DNA of 64,000 nt. Source: Nymphaea colorata. Its lineage: Eukaryota; Streptophyta; Magnoliopsida; Nymphaeales; Nymphaeaceae. The stretch lies in assembly GCF_008831285.2 (NCBI RefSeq), contig NC_045142.1:6930608-6994607 (forward strand). The letters are read 5' to 3'. The notes under the pieces were generated by a model, which saw only the letters and a program-made list of their open reading frames with translations, had not been told where the DNA came from and did no database searches. The position numbers and the translations under genes are program-made. Of this stretch, positions 1 to 11,422 are shown in pieces (position 1 is the stretch's first letter; every line of letters begins with the position of its first letter).

Positions 1-31
1 AAATGAAAGTTACTATTTGAGTGCCTAATTG

Positions 32-67
<36 letters not shown>

Positions 68-1021
68 GCACACACACCATAGCGAAATGCAAGTGTTGCC
101 AATTTACTGAATACAAAGGAGCATTTCAACCATTATAGAAGAGGAGGTGTTTTAGTCAGTTTTGTAAATAATCATTCCATTTTTTCCCTTATAACTGGAT
201 TTTTTTTTAATTAGAAGCCAAATTTTGTGATTTGAGCTAGAAAAACAATTTTCATCTTCTAGCCCCAACATATAAATCTAATGTTTATATAAAGAAAAAG
301 AGAGTTTCAGGACGACCATAAAATGTGGGGTATGGTTCTACTTTGCTGAAAAGAAAAAGGATCATGATCTTCCATTTTTAAATGTTTAGACTGTTCTTCT
401 TGGAAGTTGAAATTGCCTCATTTATCTTAGTTGCTGCCAAATTCTATTAATGTATGTTTGATTGTTTTGAACTCCATACACATGCAGCGATTATGTCCAA
501 TTACCTAGTCATGTCTTTTGCTTAGTCACAATTAACTCGTGGATGGACATTTCCTCCACCATCTTATGATCGAATTCCCGAAAGGGCACCATTTGATTTG
601 GTTAATATTGAGCAAAAGGATACAATTTTAAGTTGATACGCTGACTACATGAAAAGCTTGGCTTGCGCATATAAAACTCTGTTTATTAAAAAAAAATACT
701 ATAATTAAGAGTATATGACAGCACTTTGCCTGCCACTGCCCTTTACAACTAGACTAGTATTGGCAAATATGTATAACTTAAATAGACAGTGAAATTATTT
801 GAACATCTTACAAAGAAAGGGGAGGGAGAGAGAAAGAGTGTATGCGTGTGTGTGTGTGAGAATTCAGAATTTCAAGTCTTGTGTTCAAAGCATATATCCT
901 ATTTTCTATGTGGTAGATGGAATTTTGACACTTGTATTTTTTCTAAAAACATATAACAAGGATACTAATGAAGAAAGAACGGTATACTCAAAATAACCTA
1001 TGAGAAATGGACTTTATACTT

Positions 1022-1130
1022 AAATGGTGCCCTTTCGGGAATTCGATCATAAGATGGTGGAGGAAATGTCCATCCACGAGTTAATTGTGACTAAGCAAAA
1101 GACATGACTAGGTAATTGGACATAATCGCT
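1022..1130 (-). repeat. Inverted duplicate of 486-594
   Basis: Reading the minus strand from 1130 back to 1022 reproduces 486-594 (AGCGATTATGTCC ... GGGCACCATTT) essentially base for base. The forward copy in U0 reads CTTATGATCG where other units read CTTGTGATCG, and the inverted copy carries the same A variant, so it was copied from a U0-type template. The arms could fold across a ~430-bp loop. Confidence 0.93.
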
Positions 1131-1271
1131 TAACTTCAAAAAAGCTTAAGCACCAAACCAATACAAAGTGACCTCAACAAATGATGATGTAAATGCACCA
1201 AGCACACTTAAATAATATATTTGCATTATATGCCAAGATTAAACTTACAAATGTGAAGTACAAGAACACAC

Positions 1272-1449
1272 CTCAACAATCTCAAGTAGTGAGCTATCAC
1301 CCAGATACCCGACATCCTTGCACATGAGCACACAGTTGAAACACCCACACTCCATCTCACGAACTGAACACACTAACTTACTAAACTCTTCCTCAAGGCA
1401 CTCACCACTCTCTTGATGCTTGACACAAAGGCCAGCACTCCCATTTATA
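1272..1449 (-). promoter_or_regulatory. Minus-strand TATA-like box and exon-like reading frame
   Basis: On the minus strand, TATAAATGGG (1449-1440) is followed about 85 bases later by an ATG at 1355 that opens 28 codons (MECGCFNCVLMCK ...). The frame ends at a GT donor-like site (1271-1270). The block recurs near the 3' end of each unit with an intact box. In the edge copy (about 41,470-41,650) the box reads TACAAATGGG, the ATG is CTG, and the donor improves to GTGAGT. Most codon differences between array and edge copies change the amino acid, which argues against a constrained protein. Treat it as a promoter-like block with an unproved first exon; I do not recognise the peptide. Confidence 0.3.
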
Positions 1450-2768
1450 GTGATTGATAAGGTCGGTGGTGAAGGTTACACCACTTTCTAATTCCTATGT
1501 TGAAATCAGCTTCAACTTAGTCTATGTTTCCCTGACATTTAAGATGCAAAAGCATAGCACCAAAAGCAATTGAATCAAATTAGAGACATGCCCATTCAAC
1601 CCCTAGCATGACTAGCAGCACTATGCACCTTGTGGGTGGTACTCATGTCTCTTAACTTTGTCAATTGAATCTAAACACTGAAAGATGGTCAGATTTTCAA
1701 CTGGGTACCTTCTCCTTCACATAATTCTTTCATCATCAGGGCAAATGAAAGTTACTATTTGTGTGCCTAATTGAATCTATCTCTCTCCCTCTCTCTCTCT
1801 CTCACGCACACACACCATAGCGAAATGCAAGTGTTGCCAATTTACTGAATACAAAGGAGCATTTCAACCATTATAGAAGAGGAGGTGTTTTAGTCAGTTT
1901 TGTAAATAATCAACCCCATCATTCCATTTTTTCCCTTATAACTGGATTTTTTTTAATTAGAAGCCAAATTTTGTGATTTGAGCTAGAAAAACAATTTTCA
2001 TCTTCTAGCCCCAACATATAACTCTAATGTAAATATAAAGAAGAAGAGAGTTTCAGGACGACCATAAAATGTGGGGTATGGTTCTACTTTGCTGAAAAGA
2101 AAAAGGATCATGATCTTCCATTTTTAAATGTTTAGACTGTTCTTCTTGGAAGTTGAAATTGCCTCATTTATCTTAGTTGCTGCCAAATTCTATTAATGTA
2201 TGTTTGATTGTTTTGAACTCCATACACATGCAGCGATTATGTCCAATTACCTAGTCATGTCTTTTGCTTAGTCACAATTAACTCGTGGATGGACATTTCC
2301 TCCACCATCTTGTGATCGAATTCCCGAAAGGGCACCATTTGATTTGGTTAATATTGAGCAAAAGGATACAATTTTAAGTTGATACGCTGACTACATGAAA
2401 AGCTTGGCTTGCGCATATAAAACTCTGTTTATTAAAAAAAATACTATCATTAAGAGTATATGACAGCACTTTGCCTGCCACTGCCCTTTACAACTAGACT
2501 AGTATTGGCAAATATGTATAACTTAAATAGACAGTGAAATTATTTGAACATCTTACAAAGAAAGGGGAGGGAGAGAGAAAGAGTGTATGCGTGTGTGTGT
2601 GTGTGAGAATTTAGAATTTCAAGTCTTGTGTTCAAAGCATATATCCTATTTTCTATGTGGTAGATGGAATTTTGACACTTGTATTTTTTCTAAAAACATA
2701 TAACAAGGATACTAATGAAGAAAGAACGGTAAATTCAAAATAACCTATGAGAAATGGACTTTATACTT

Positions 2769-2877
2769 AAATGGTGCCCTTTCGGGAATTCGATCATAAG
2801 ATGGTGGAGGAAATGTCCATCCACGAGTTAATTGTGACTAAGCAAAAGACATGACTAGGTAATTGGACATAATCGCT
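2769..2877 (-). repeat. Inverted duplicate of 2232-2340
   Basis: A 109-bp reverse-complement copy of the unit segment that ends in GGGCACCATTT. It has the same two joints as in U0, so the U0 and U1 rearrangements share one origin. It is followed by unit 3'-end sequence and further joints at ~3036 and ~3061. Confidence 0.92.
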
Positions 2878-3710
2878 TAACTTCAAAAAAGCTTAAGCAC
2901 CAAACCAATACAAAGTGACCTCAACAAATGATGATGTAAATGCACCAAGCACACTTAAATAATATATTTGCATTATATGCCAAGATTAAACTTACAAATG
3001 TGAAGTACAAGAACACACCTCAACAATCTCAAGTAGTATGAGAAATGGACTTTATACTTAAATTTGACACTTGTATTTTTTCTAAAAACATATAACAAGG
3101 ATACTAATGAAGAAAGAACGGTATACTCAAAATAACCTATGAGAAATGGACTTTATACTTAAATTACCTGTTGAGAGTAAATTAGAGCTTTACCAGGAAT
3201 GGATTTATATATTATAGCATTTGTCCCTAAAAGTCAAGTGCATGTTGTAGCATCGGGCGGCAAATCATCTTGGGTTCCAAATCACATTGGAATCCTCAAA
3301 AACTATTGTGCATGCTGATATTCATCAAACTCTATCACACAGTGTCAGTCAAATGATTGGTATCTTTGTTATTTCATTAATATATTGGTTAATATTGTAC
3401 AAGAAACGAACGGACCAATATTGGTAGAAATATTGCACGCAAGGACAAAGTTTCTAGGTTATACCATTCAAATTTCGATTCAGATATCCATTTCTTAATG
3501 TCTATTACTCGATAGAAATTCAAATATCAAAGTAGAACTTGGATCCAATCTAGATTTCAGATTCGTGGTCATTCAATCAAGTTTCCCTACAAAAATTTGC
3601 TTAGAAAGTCAATATTTCATGAAATAGCTTGATTTAGTGTGTGACCTGGCTTTCCGTTCAAAATTTAGTTTTCTTCCTATTGTGGAGAAAAGTTATTTCC
3701 TCTCAGCAGC

Positions 3711-3720
3711 TATAAATAGA
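3711..3720 (+). promoter_or_regulatory. TATA box in U1
   Basis: TATAAATAGA, preceded by TCTCAGCAGC and followed by GACAGACATGGGG. This matches the plant TATA consensus closely. It sits ~1.15 kb upstream of the unit's hairpin on the same strand, so a transcript starting here would run through the hairpin and then the LINE fragment. No evidence of transcription is visible in the sequence. Confidence 0.5.
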
Positions 3721-3879
3721 GACAGACATGGGGAGCAGAAAGGCACCAAACAAAAAGGCAAAGTGCTTGTACTAGAGTTGGGAATGACCCTAAGCTTGCT
3801 ACGCTCCTTGCTAGGAAAGGGCCTGTTGGCCATTTTGTTCAAGTAGGTTTTGTTTTGGGCTATGTTTTAAGGGATTAGA

Positions 3880-4135
3880 TTAGATTTTGTCTCTTTTTAA
3901 GTCCCTCTCTGTCCTCCTCTGCTATGTTTTGTTTGTTTGTTTTTCGTCTATTTCCTCTTCCCTTGCTTTCCGTTTTTCTTCAACATCTTCCCCTGTTTCT
4001 TTTTCTTCGTCATCCTTCTTTTTCTGTTCCTTTTTGGAAATCGTCCCACCTACCATCGGCACCTATTCTTCTCATGTCTGGTGTTATTTTTTCAGACTTG
4101 GTTATTCTATTACTTATTCTATGCATCCGGCTTTT
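3880..4135 (+). repeat. CT-rich block of the unit (U1 example)
   Basis: A pyrimidine-biased stretch (CTCCTCTG, TTTCCTCTTCCC, CTTCTTTTTCTG). Because one strand is pyrimidine-rich, overlapping open frames appear in all three plus frames, and a Glu/Lys-rich frame appears on the minus strand in some copies. None is convincing as a gene. Equivalents begin near 9750, 15600, 21450, 31050, 37855 and 43680. In the last copy the block is shorter. Confidence 0.7.
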
Positions 4136-4860
4136 TCATAGTGCACGCTTCAAAAACCTTTTCTTAGTGGCAACCCAGGTCATGCCAATGACTATAGGTT
4201 TTGTATCGCAGACCCTCTTACCAGACAATGGGTGACAAAAGCAATAGTTTAAATTTACTTCTCTACTTACCAGATAATGTCGGTTGGAATATTTTTCTTG
4301 TTTCTGGAGCTTGGTAAAGGGAAAAAGGTACAGGAGTTTAATTTGCACGCAGTCTCTGCTCTGACTCTTTCCACAAAGCGTAGGTTGAGCAGCCGATGAA
4401 TATGACAAAGCAGGTTATGAGTTGAGTATGGGAGAAAATAGTCAGGGCGCATTTTAATTATTTATGCCTCCGCGTAATTGCCTGTCCATTGGACCTCTTA
4501 GAGAAAACAAGGCAGCCGCAAAGAGGACATGTGAAGAGGGTAGAGTAAGACGATGATGCCAGCACAATTTTGCCTATCGGATTTGCTCATTTTCCTTTCT
4601 TATTTGCAGAGGACATTTGCATTTCATGATACATCTTGAAGTTGCTCATTTTTCCTTTTGTTTTTTTACTCTTTTACTTCTTGGCGACTGTCTTAATGAA
4701 AGCACAGGGTGCGTGAGACATTTCTTTTGGACTTTTTATTCGGTGACCTTGCTTGGTTTTTTTATTTCTCTGAGGGAACCGGCTTTTGAGCTTCAAAGAG
4801 GGAAAACCAATGAAGATTTGGGAGAGTTTCTATTGTTCTTTTGAATAATTATTTTTTAGC

Positions 4861-5080
4861 TGCTGGGATGTCTAGGGCTCGTAATGCATTCGGAACAGAG
4901 ATGCAAAGGATCTGATAGAAAGTTGTGGCATAGCTCGGCAATAGTGTTGCCAGGAAATCTGCGTGCGAGAAGCATCACCCGCTCACCAAGAAGCAACTGG
5001 TAATGTTAGGCCACTGCTTCCTTTCAAATCTTTTGCATCTCTGTTCCGAATCTATTACGAGCCCTTGATATCCCAGCACC
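4861..5080 (+). repeat. Central hairpin of the unit (U1)
   Basis: Left arm from TGCTGGGATGTCTAGGGCTC and right arm ending GAGCCCTTGATATCCCAGCA pair over ~58 bases with few mismatches, including a perfect 20-base core (ATTCGGAACAGAGATGCAAA). The loop is ~100 bases. Left-arm flanking sequence (4440-4860) pairs further with right-arm sequence in the complete foldback at 44,195-45,265. In U1 the right arm is cut off near 5194, where sequence leading to the LINE fragment begins. Confidence 0.88.
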
Positions 5081-5208
5081 CAAGAAAAGATTACTCAAAA
5101 GAACACTGAGAACTCTCATAAATCTAAAATCTCGAAAGCCATTGAAAAAAAAAAATCTAAAAGACAAATCTCTTTCACCGAAAATAGTTGTCAGTTACCT
5201 GTGATATT

Positions 5209-5248
5209 TTCACCGGTATTTCTGCCACTGTATCTCAATACCGGTGAA
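5209..5248 (+). repeat. Small perfect hairpin upstream of the LINE fragment (U1)
   Basis: TTCACCGGTATT and AATACCGGTGAA are perfect 12-base inverted arms around a 16-base loop. The same structure is at 11077-11116 in U2 and recurs in other units. In U3 both arms have mutated (CACCAGTATT and AATACGGTG). It lies just past the point where array units depart from the foldback sequence of the edge copy. Confidence 0.75.
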
Positions 5249-5554
5249 GTTTTTCAATATGTACTGGGGCCACTATAACCCTTTTTTTGTTTTGTGGCGT
5301 TGATAAGTGTATGAGCAGCTTCAAGGCTTCAAGCATCCGCTTCAAAACTTTTTTTGACAAAAGTGCCTCAAAAAACTTTGTACTGAGGTGCAGTTGGACC
5401 TGAGGCATGCACTTCACAAGCACTTCACCATGACTCACAGCTTCTACCACAATTCCTTTTTTTCTTAAAAGTAGTAGCAAAACTTGTATTTTTTTTCTTT
5501 TCTCCTGCTGCATATATAACCCTACAAGACCTTCTCTCCGAACCACTGTTAAAG

Positions 5555-6220
5555 TTGTACAGCTTTGCTGCCTCTCTCCATCTCTCACTGCTTGTTGTTG
5601 GGGACCAGCTTGCGGTCTCCTTCAATGGGTTGTGTGGTGATTTCTTTTGTCTTGGTCGTGGCCTTCGTCAGGGTTGTCCATTATCGCCTTTACTTTATTT
5701 CATCACGCTGCGGTCGTTGGCTTCCTCACACCGCATTCACTCCCCTACTTACAAGCCTTCTCCATCCTTCAGTATGATGACGACTTTCTCTTATTTGGCA
5801 TTGCTTCCCGCCAACAGATTGTAAGAACTTGGCTTATCCTTTGAGTTTTTGAGCTCATCTCGGGTCTTTCTAATAATTTCACCAAGTGTCACCTTTCCCT
5901 CATATACGCAGATCCTACCACGGTACTTCTTGCAGAAGCTTGCTTTGGGGTATGGCTGCTGACCTGTCGATGGACTTTTTGGGTCTTCAAATTACGTTGT
6001 CGCCTCCTACACCCTCCTTTTGGGATAGAGTTGAGCAGAAACTTATTTATCACCTTCAGTGTCGGTAGGGAAAGCTGCTTTCTCTCTCAGGTCATATTAC
6101 TCATGCTAAACATTGTCTTGTGTCTGTCCCCTCCATGCTTTGGAGGACTTTCGACCTCTTGTGGCTGTTTTGAATAGCATTGACAAAATCATTCGGAATT
6201 TTATCTGGGATGGTGATCGG
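5555..6220 (+). pseudogene. Decayed LINE (L1-type) reverse transcriptase fragment, U1
   Basis: Translated pieces in different frames match successive blocks of plant L1-type reverse transcriptase: NGLCGDFFCLGRGLRQGCPLSPLL; then YDDDFLLFG (5773-5784, where other units have YADD); then LSMDFLGLQIT with WDRVEQKL; then GKLLSLSGHIT; then NSIDKIIRNFIWDGD. At least two frame changes and in-frame stops separate the blocks. Only ~220 codons of the RT 3' half are present. I see no endonuclease domain, no upstream RT blocks and no poly(A) tail. In the YADD frame a stop (TGA at 5842-5844) replaces a tryptophan codon present in U2. Confidence 0.85.
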
Positions 6221-7209
6221 CCTTATCGTCTCTCTATCTTTTTCTCTCTCTACCACTCTTTCTCTCTCTCTCCCTCTCTCTCTCCTCTCTCATACTGCAT
6301 ATGTAACCCAACGAGACCTTTGTCCCTCTTTTTGCTGCGTGTGCAACAACAAACTGTGGCTGCAGCAGCTGTGCCCCTTCTCCTGCCTCTTCTCTTTCTT
6401 CTTCTTCTTCTCTTTATTCTTCTACAGGTGATGTTCTTTCAATCCACGCCACTAATGGGAAGTGACCAAGCATCGCCTTCCTATTTGGGAAAAATCTGAA
6501 AGATTTTTAAGTTTCTAAAACGAAGAAGATTATGGGCAACTCCAAACTATAGCGTAGTTTAAGGTTTACTATTTAGTGTTAAGGAAGGACTCCAATAAAT
6601 GCAGTAATAAAAATCAAATATCTGCTGAAATAATAAAATAACTCATTCCAATTTACTAAACTTACATAAAGCCTAAAACAAGCTCCAGCAATATAAAAAT
6701 GCTATCAATATTCATCTAGATCAGCTTTTCCTCTATCAGGAGCATACCACAAAATATTACCTGTTAGGAAGTTCCTGACAAAAGATGGGTGCCCATCAGC
6801 ACCTTCTTCTCGAGAAAGAAGAGCTCATGCCCCCATTTTCCACAAACTTTTAAGACTTGCTTCCTTCGTGACTTTCGATAATGCCTTGAAGCATAGTTTA
6901 AGCCACATAATCAACATCCACCATATGAACAAATTACGCCTTGCTGCCAGTTAAAAGATTCAGCGACACCACTACATTAACGGTTTTAACATCCCATCAG
7001 TAAAACCTATATTGGCGTTTCTGAATTCTCACTTTCATTATTGGCCCTTTAGTAAATCACATATTCTTTGTAGCAAGGGATTCCCTCTCATCAAGGCCAG
7101 TTACGTTTTTCATAGGGTGGCCTCCTTTCTCAAAAAAACCTGGTGAGGGGAAGGCCCTCTTCCTTTTAATCTACACAAGTTAATCTGTACAGCATAAAAA
7201 ATAAAATCC

Positions 7210-7401
7210 TTAGACAGGATGTGTTACCAATACAACAGTTTGTTCGGTCCCATCTGGGATTCCCCAGTACACTGTAGTCAAAATTGTGGGCCCTAGATAT
7301 GACTTAGATCCGAACCCGAATATTTTATATGGACGAAAACTGGTAGAGTTTCGACGTCCAAAATAATTCTCAATAATAAACTTGACAAAGCTTAACTTCA
7401 A
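7210..7401 (-). other. Conserved minus-strand 63-codon frame (U1 example)
   Basis: A 63-codon open frame (MKLSFVKFIIENYFGRR ...) is intact in U1, U2, U3 and U5, and overlaps a variant frame in U4 (24773-25018). Equivalents are at 13078-13269, 18922-19113 and 28524-28715. It has no recognisable domain or signal. Conservation is expected because the units themselves are nearly identical. I do not call it a gene. Confidence 0.15.
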
Positions 7402-9580
7402 AAAAGCTTAAGCACCAAACCAATACAAAGTGACCTCAACAAATGATGATGTAAATGCACCAAGCACACTTAAATAATATATTGGCATTATATGCCAAGA
7501 TTAAACTTACAAATGTGAAGTACAAGAACACACCTCAACAATCTCAAGTAGTGAGCTATCACCCAGATACCCGACATCCTTGCACATGAGCACACAGTTG
7601 AAACACCCACACTCCATCTCACGAACTGAACACACTAACTTACTAAACTCTTCCTCAAGGCACTCACCACTCTCTTGATGCTTGACACAAAGGCCAGCAC
7701 TCCCATTTATAGTGATTGATAAGGTCGGTGGTGAAGGTTACACCACTTTCTAATTCCTATGTTGAAATCAGCTTCAACTTAGTCTATGTTTCCCTGACAT
7801 TTAAGATGCAAAAGCATAGCACCAAAAGCAATTGAATCAAATTAGAGACATGCCCATTCAACCCCTAGCATGACTAGCAGCACTATGCACCTTGTGGGTG
7901 GTACTCATGTCTCTTAACATTGTCAATTGAATCTAAACAATAAAAGATGGTCAGATTTTCAACTGGGTACCTTCTCCTTCACATAATTCTTTCATCATCA
8001 GGGCAAATGAAAGTTACTATTTGTGTGCCTAATTGAATCTATCTCTCTCCCTCTCTCTCTCTCTCACGCACACACACCATAGTGAAATGCAAGTGTTGCC
8101 AATTTACTGAATACAAAGGAGCATTTCAACCATTATAGAAGAGGAGGTGTTTTAGTCAGTTTTGTAAATAATCAACCCCATCATTCCATTTTTTCCCTTA
8201 TAACTGGATTTTTTTTAATTAGAAGCCAAATTTTGTGATTTGAGCTAGAAAAACGATTTTCATCTTCTAGCCCCAACATATAACTCAAATGTAAATATAA
8301 AGAAGAAGAGAGTTTTAGGACGACCATAAAATGTGGGGTATGGTTCTACTTTGCTGAAAAGAAAAAGGATCATGATCTTCCATTTTCAAATGTTTAGACT
8401 GTTCTTGTTGGAAGTTGAAATTGCCTCATTTATCTTAGTTGCTGCCAAATTCTATTAATGTATGTTTGATTGTTTTGAACTCCATACACATACAGCGATT
8501 ATGTCCAATTACCTAGTCATGTCTTTTGCTTAGTCACAATTAACTCGTGGATGGAGATTTCGTCCACCATCTTGTGATCGAATTCCCGAAAGGGCACCAT
8601 TTGATTTGGTTAATATTGAGCAAAAGGATACAATTTTAAGTTGATACGCTGACTACATGAAAAGCTTGGCTTGCGCAGATAAAACTCTGTTGATTAAAAA
8701 AAAAATACTATCATTAAGAGTATATGACAGCACTTTGCCTGCCACTGCCCTTTACAACTAGACTAGTATTGGCAAATATGTATAACTTAAATAGACAGTG
8801 AAATTATTTGAACATCTTACAAAGAAAGAGGAGGGAGAGAGAAAGAGTGTATGCGTGTGTGTGTGTGAGAATTCAGAATTTCAAGTCTTGTGTTCAAAGC
8901 ATATATCCCATTTTCTATGTGGTAGATGGAATTTTGACACTTGTATTTTTTCTAAAAATATATAACAAGGATTCTAATGAAGAAAGAACGGTATACTCCA
9001 AATAACCTATGAGAAATGGACTTTATACTTAAATTACCTGTTGATAGTAAATTAGTGCTTTACCAAGAATGGATTTATATATTATAGCATTTGTCCCTAA
9101 AAGTCAAGTGCATGTTGTAGCATTGGGCGGCAAATCATCTTGGGTTCCAAATCACATTGGAATCCTCAAAAACTATTGTGCATGCTGATATTCATCAAAC
9201 TCTATCACACAGTGTCAGTCAAATGATTGGTATCTTTGTTATTTCATTAATATATTGGTTAATATTGTACAAGAAACGAACGGACCAATATTGGTAGAAA
9301 TATTGCACGCAAGGACAAAGTTTGTAGGTTATACCATTCAAATTTCGATTCAGATATCCATTTCTTAATGTCTATTACTCGATAGAAATTCAAATATCAA
9401 AGTCGAACTTGGATCCAATCTAGATTTCAGATTCGTGGTCATTCAATCAAGTTTCCCTACAAAAATTTGCTTAGAAAGTCAATATTTCATGAAATAGCTT
9501 GATTTAGTGTGTGACCTGGCTTTCCGTTCAAAATTTAGTTTTCTTCCTATTGTGGAGAAAAGTTATTTCCTCTCAGCAGC

Positions 9581-9590
9581 TATAAATAGA
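9581..9590 (+). promoter_or_regulatory. TATA box in U2
   Basis: TATAAATAGA with the same flanks as in U1 (CAGCAGC upstream, GACAGACATGGGG downstream). Confidence 0.5.
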
Positions 9591-10730
9591 GACAGACATG
9601 GGGAGCAGAAAGGCACCAAACAAAAAGGCAAAGTGCTTGTACTAGAGTTGGGAATGACCCTAAGCTTGCTATGCTCCTTGCTAGGAAAGGGCCTGTTGGC
9701 CATTTTGTTCAAATAGGTTTTGTTTTGGGCTATGTTTTAAGGGATTAGATTAGATTTTGTCGCTTTTTAAGTCCCTCTCTGTCCTCCTCTACTATGTTTT
9801 GTTTGTTTGTTTTTCGTCTATTTCCTCTTCCCTTGCTTTCCGTTTTTCTTCAACATCTTCCCCTGTTTCTTTTTCTTCGTCATCCTTCTTTTTCTGTTCC
9901 TTTTTGGAAATCGTCCCACCTACCATCGGCAGCTATTCTTCTCATGTCTGGTGTTATTTTTTCAGACTTGGTTATTCTATTACTTATTCTATGCATCCGG
10001 CTTTTTCATAGTGCACGCTTCAAAAACCTTTTCTTAGTGGCAACCCAGGTCATGCCAATGACTATAGGTTTTGTATCGCAGACCCTCTTACCAGACAATG
10101 GGTGACAAAAGCAATAGTTTAAATTTACTTCTCTACTTACCAGATAATGTCGGTTGGAATATTTTTCTTGTTTCTGGAGCTTGGTAAAGGGAAAAAGGTA
10201 GAGGAGTTTAATTTGCACGCAGTCTCTGCTCTGACTCTTTCCACAAAGCGTAGGTTGAGCAGCCGATGAATATGACAAAGCAGGTTATGAGTTGAGTATG
10301 GGAGAAAATAGTCAGGGCACATTTTAATTATTTATGCCTCCGCTTAATTGCCCGTCCATTGGACCTCTTAGAGAAAACAAGGCAGCCGCAAAGAAGACAT
10401 GTGAAGAGGGTAGAGTAAGACGATGATGCCAGCACAATTTTGCCTATCGGATTTGCTCATTTTCCTTTCTTATTTGCAGAGGACATTTGCATTTCATGAT
10501 ACATCTTGAAGTTGCTCATTTTTCCTTTTGTTTTTTTACTCTTTTACTTCTTGGCGACTGTCTTAATGAAAGCACAGGGTGCGTGAGACATTTCTTTTGG
10601 ACTTTTTATTCGGTGACCTTGCTTGGTTTTTTTATTTCTCTGAGGGAACCGGCTTTTGAGCTTCAAAGAGGGAAAACCAATGAAGATTTGGGAGAGTTTC
10701 TATTGTTCTTTTGAATAATTATTTTTTAGC

Positions 10731-10950
10731 TGCTGGGATATCTAGGGCTCGTAATGCATTCGGAACAGAGATGCAAAGGATCTGATAGAAAGTTGTGGCA
10801 TAGCTCGGCAATAGTGTTGCCAGGAAATCAGCGTGCGAGAAGCATCACCCGCTCACCAAGAAGCAACTGGTAATGTTAGGCCACTGCTTCCTTTCAAATC
10901 TTTTGCATCTCTGTTCCGAATCTATTACGAGCCCTTGATATCCCAGCACC
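10731..10950 (+). repeat. Central hairpin, U2
   Basis: Same arms as U1, with GGGATATCTAGGG in the left arm, which pairs better than the GGGATGTC of U1. The loop contains the pieces CAGGAAATCAGCGTGCGAG and CTCACCAAGAAGCAACTGG. Confidence 0.88.
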
Positions 10951-11422
10951 CAAGAAAAGATTACTCAAAAGAACACTGAGAACTCTCATAAATCTAAAAT
11001 CTCGAAAGCCATTGAAAAAAAAATCTAAAAGACAAATCTCTTTCACCGAAAATAGTTGTCAGTTACCTGTGATATTTTCACCGGTATTTCTGCCACTGTA
11101 TCTCAATACCGGTGAAGTTTTTCAATATGTACTGGGGCCACTATAACCCTTTTTTTGTTTTGTGGCGTTGATAAGAGTATGAGCAGCTTCAAGGCTTCAA
11201 GCATCCGCTTCAAAACTTTTTCTGACCAAAGTGCCTCAAAAAACTTTGTACTGAGGTGCAGTTGGACCTGAGGCATGCACTTCACAAGCACCTCACCATG
11301 ACTCACAGCTTCTACCACAATTCCTTTTTTTCTTAAAAGTAGTAGCAAAACTTGTATTTTTTTTCTTTTCTCCTGCTGCATATATAACCCTACAAGACCT
11401 TCTCTCCGAACCACTGTTAAAG

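Larger units (their letters stand above)
1..1742 (+). repeat. Unit U0, short rearranged copy
   Basis: Only the first ~1.0 kb and the last ~0.6 kb of a unit are present. The middle (TATA box, hairpin, LINE fragment) is missing. In its place is a 109-bp inverted copy (1022-1130) of U0's own bases 486-594. Joints on both sides share 3-4 bases (AAAT on the left, GCT on the right). The CT tract at 37-64 and the TG tract near 848-858 are kept. The 3' block with the minus-strand TATA-like box (1440-1449) is complete. Confidence 0.93.
1743..8004 (+). repeat. Unit U1, full copy with extra 5' rearrangement
   Basis: A complete unit plus ~400 extra bases at 2769-3165. The order is: normal head to ~2768; the same 109-bp inverted segment as in U0 (2769-2877); a piece of unit 3' end (2878-3035); a jump back to head sequence (from ~3036); a second short jump near 3061; then the normal unit. 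The U1 inverted segment carries the U0 variant (read as RC of CTTATGATCG), although U1's own forward copy reads CTTGTGATCG. The rearrangement is therefore shared with U0 rather than made independently. Confidence 0.93.

Noticed and set aside
3887-4235. Overlapping open frames of 76-103 codons in three plus frames, repeated in every unit
   Set aside because: They arise from the CT-rich block (Phe, Ser, Pro, Leu only), overlap in three frames, and are conserved only because the units are copies of each other.
4095-4240. F-box-like words: DLVILLLILCIRLF with RFKNLF, and ADPLTRQWV in another frame
   Set aside because: The two words are far too close together and in different frames. Nothing else of an F-box protein is present. 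A decayed F-box gene is possible but not supportable.
5235-5588. 117-codon minus-strand frame kept in U1, U2 and U6
   Set aside because: It spans the small hairpin and the start of the RT fragment on the opposite strand. It is broken or altered in other units and has no recognisable motif.
1743-8004. Unit as an LTR retrotransposon or Helitron
   Set aside because: No terminal direct repeats, primer-binding site, polypurine tract, gag/pol or integrase; no Rep/helicase or CTRR hairpin terminus at a fixed unit end.
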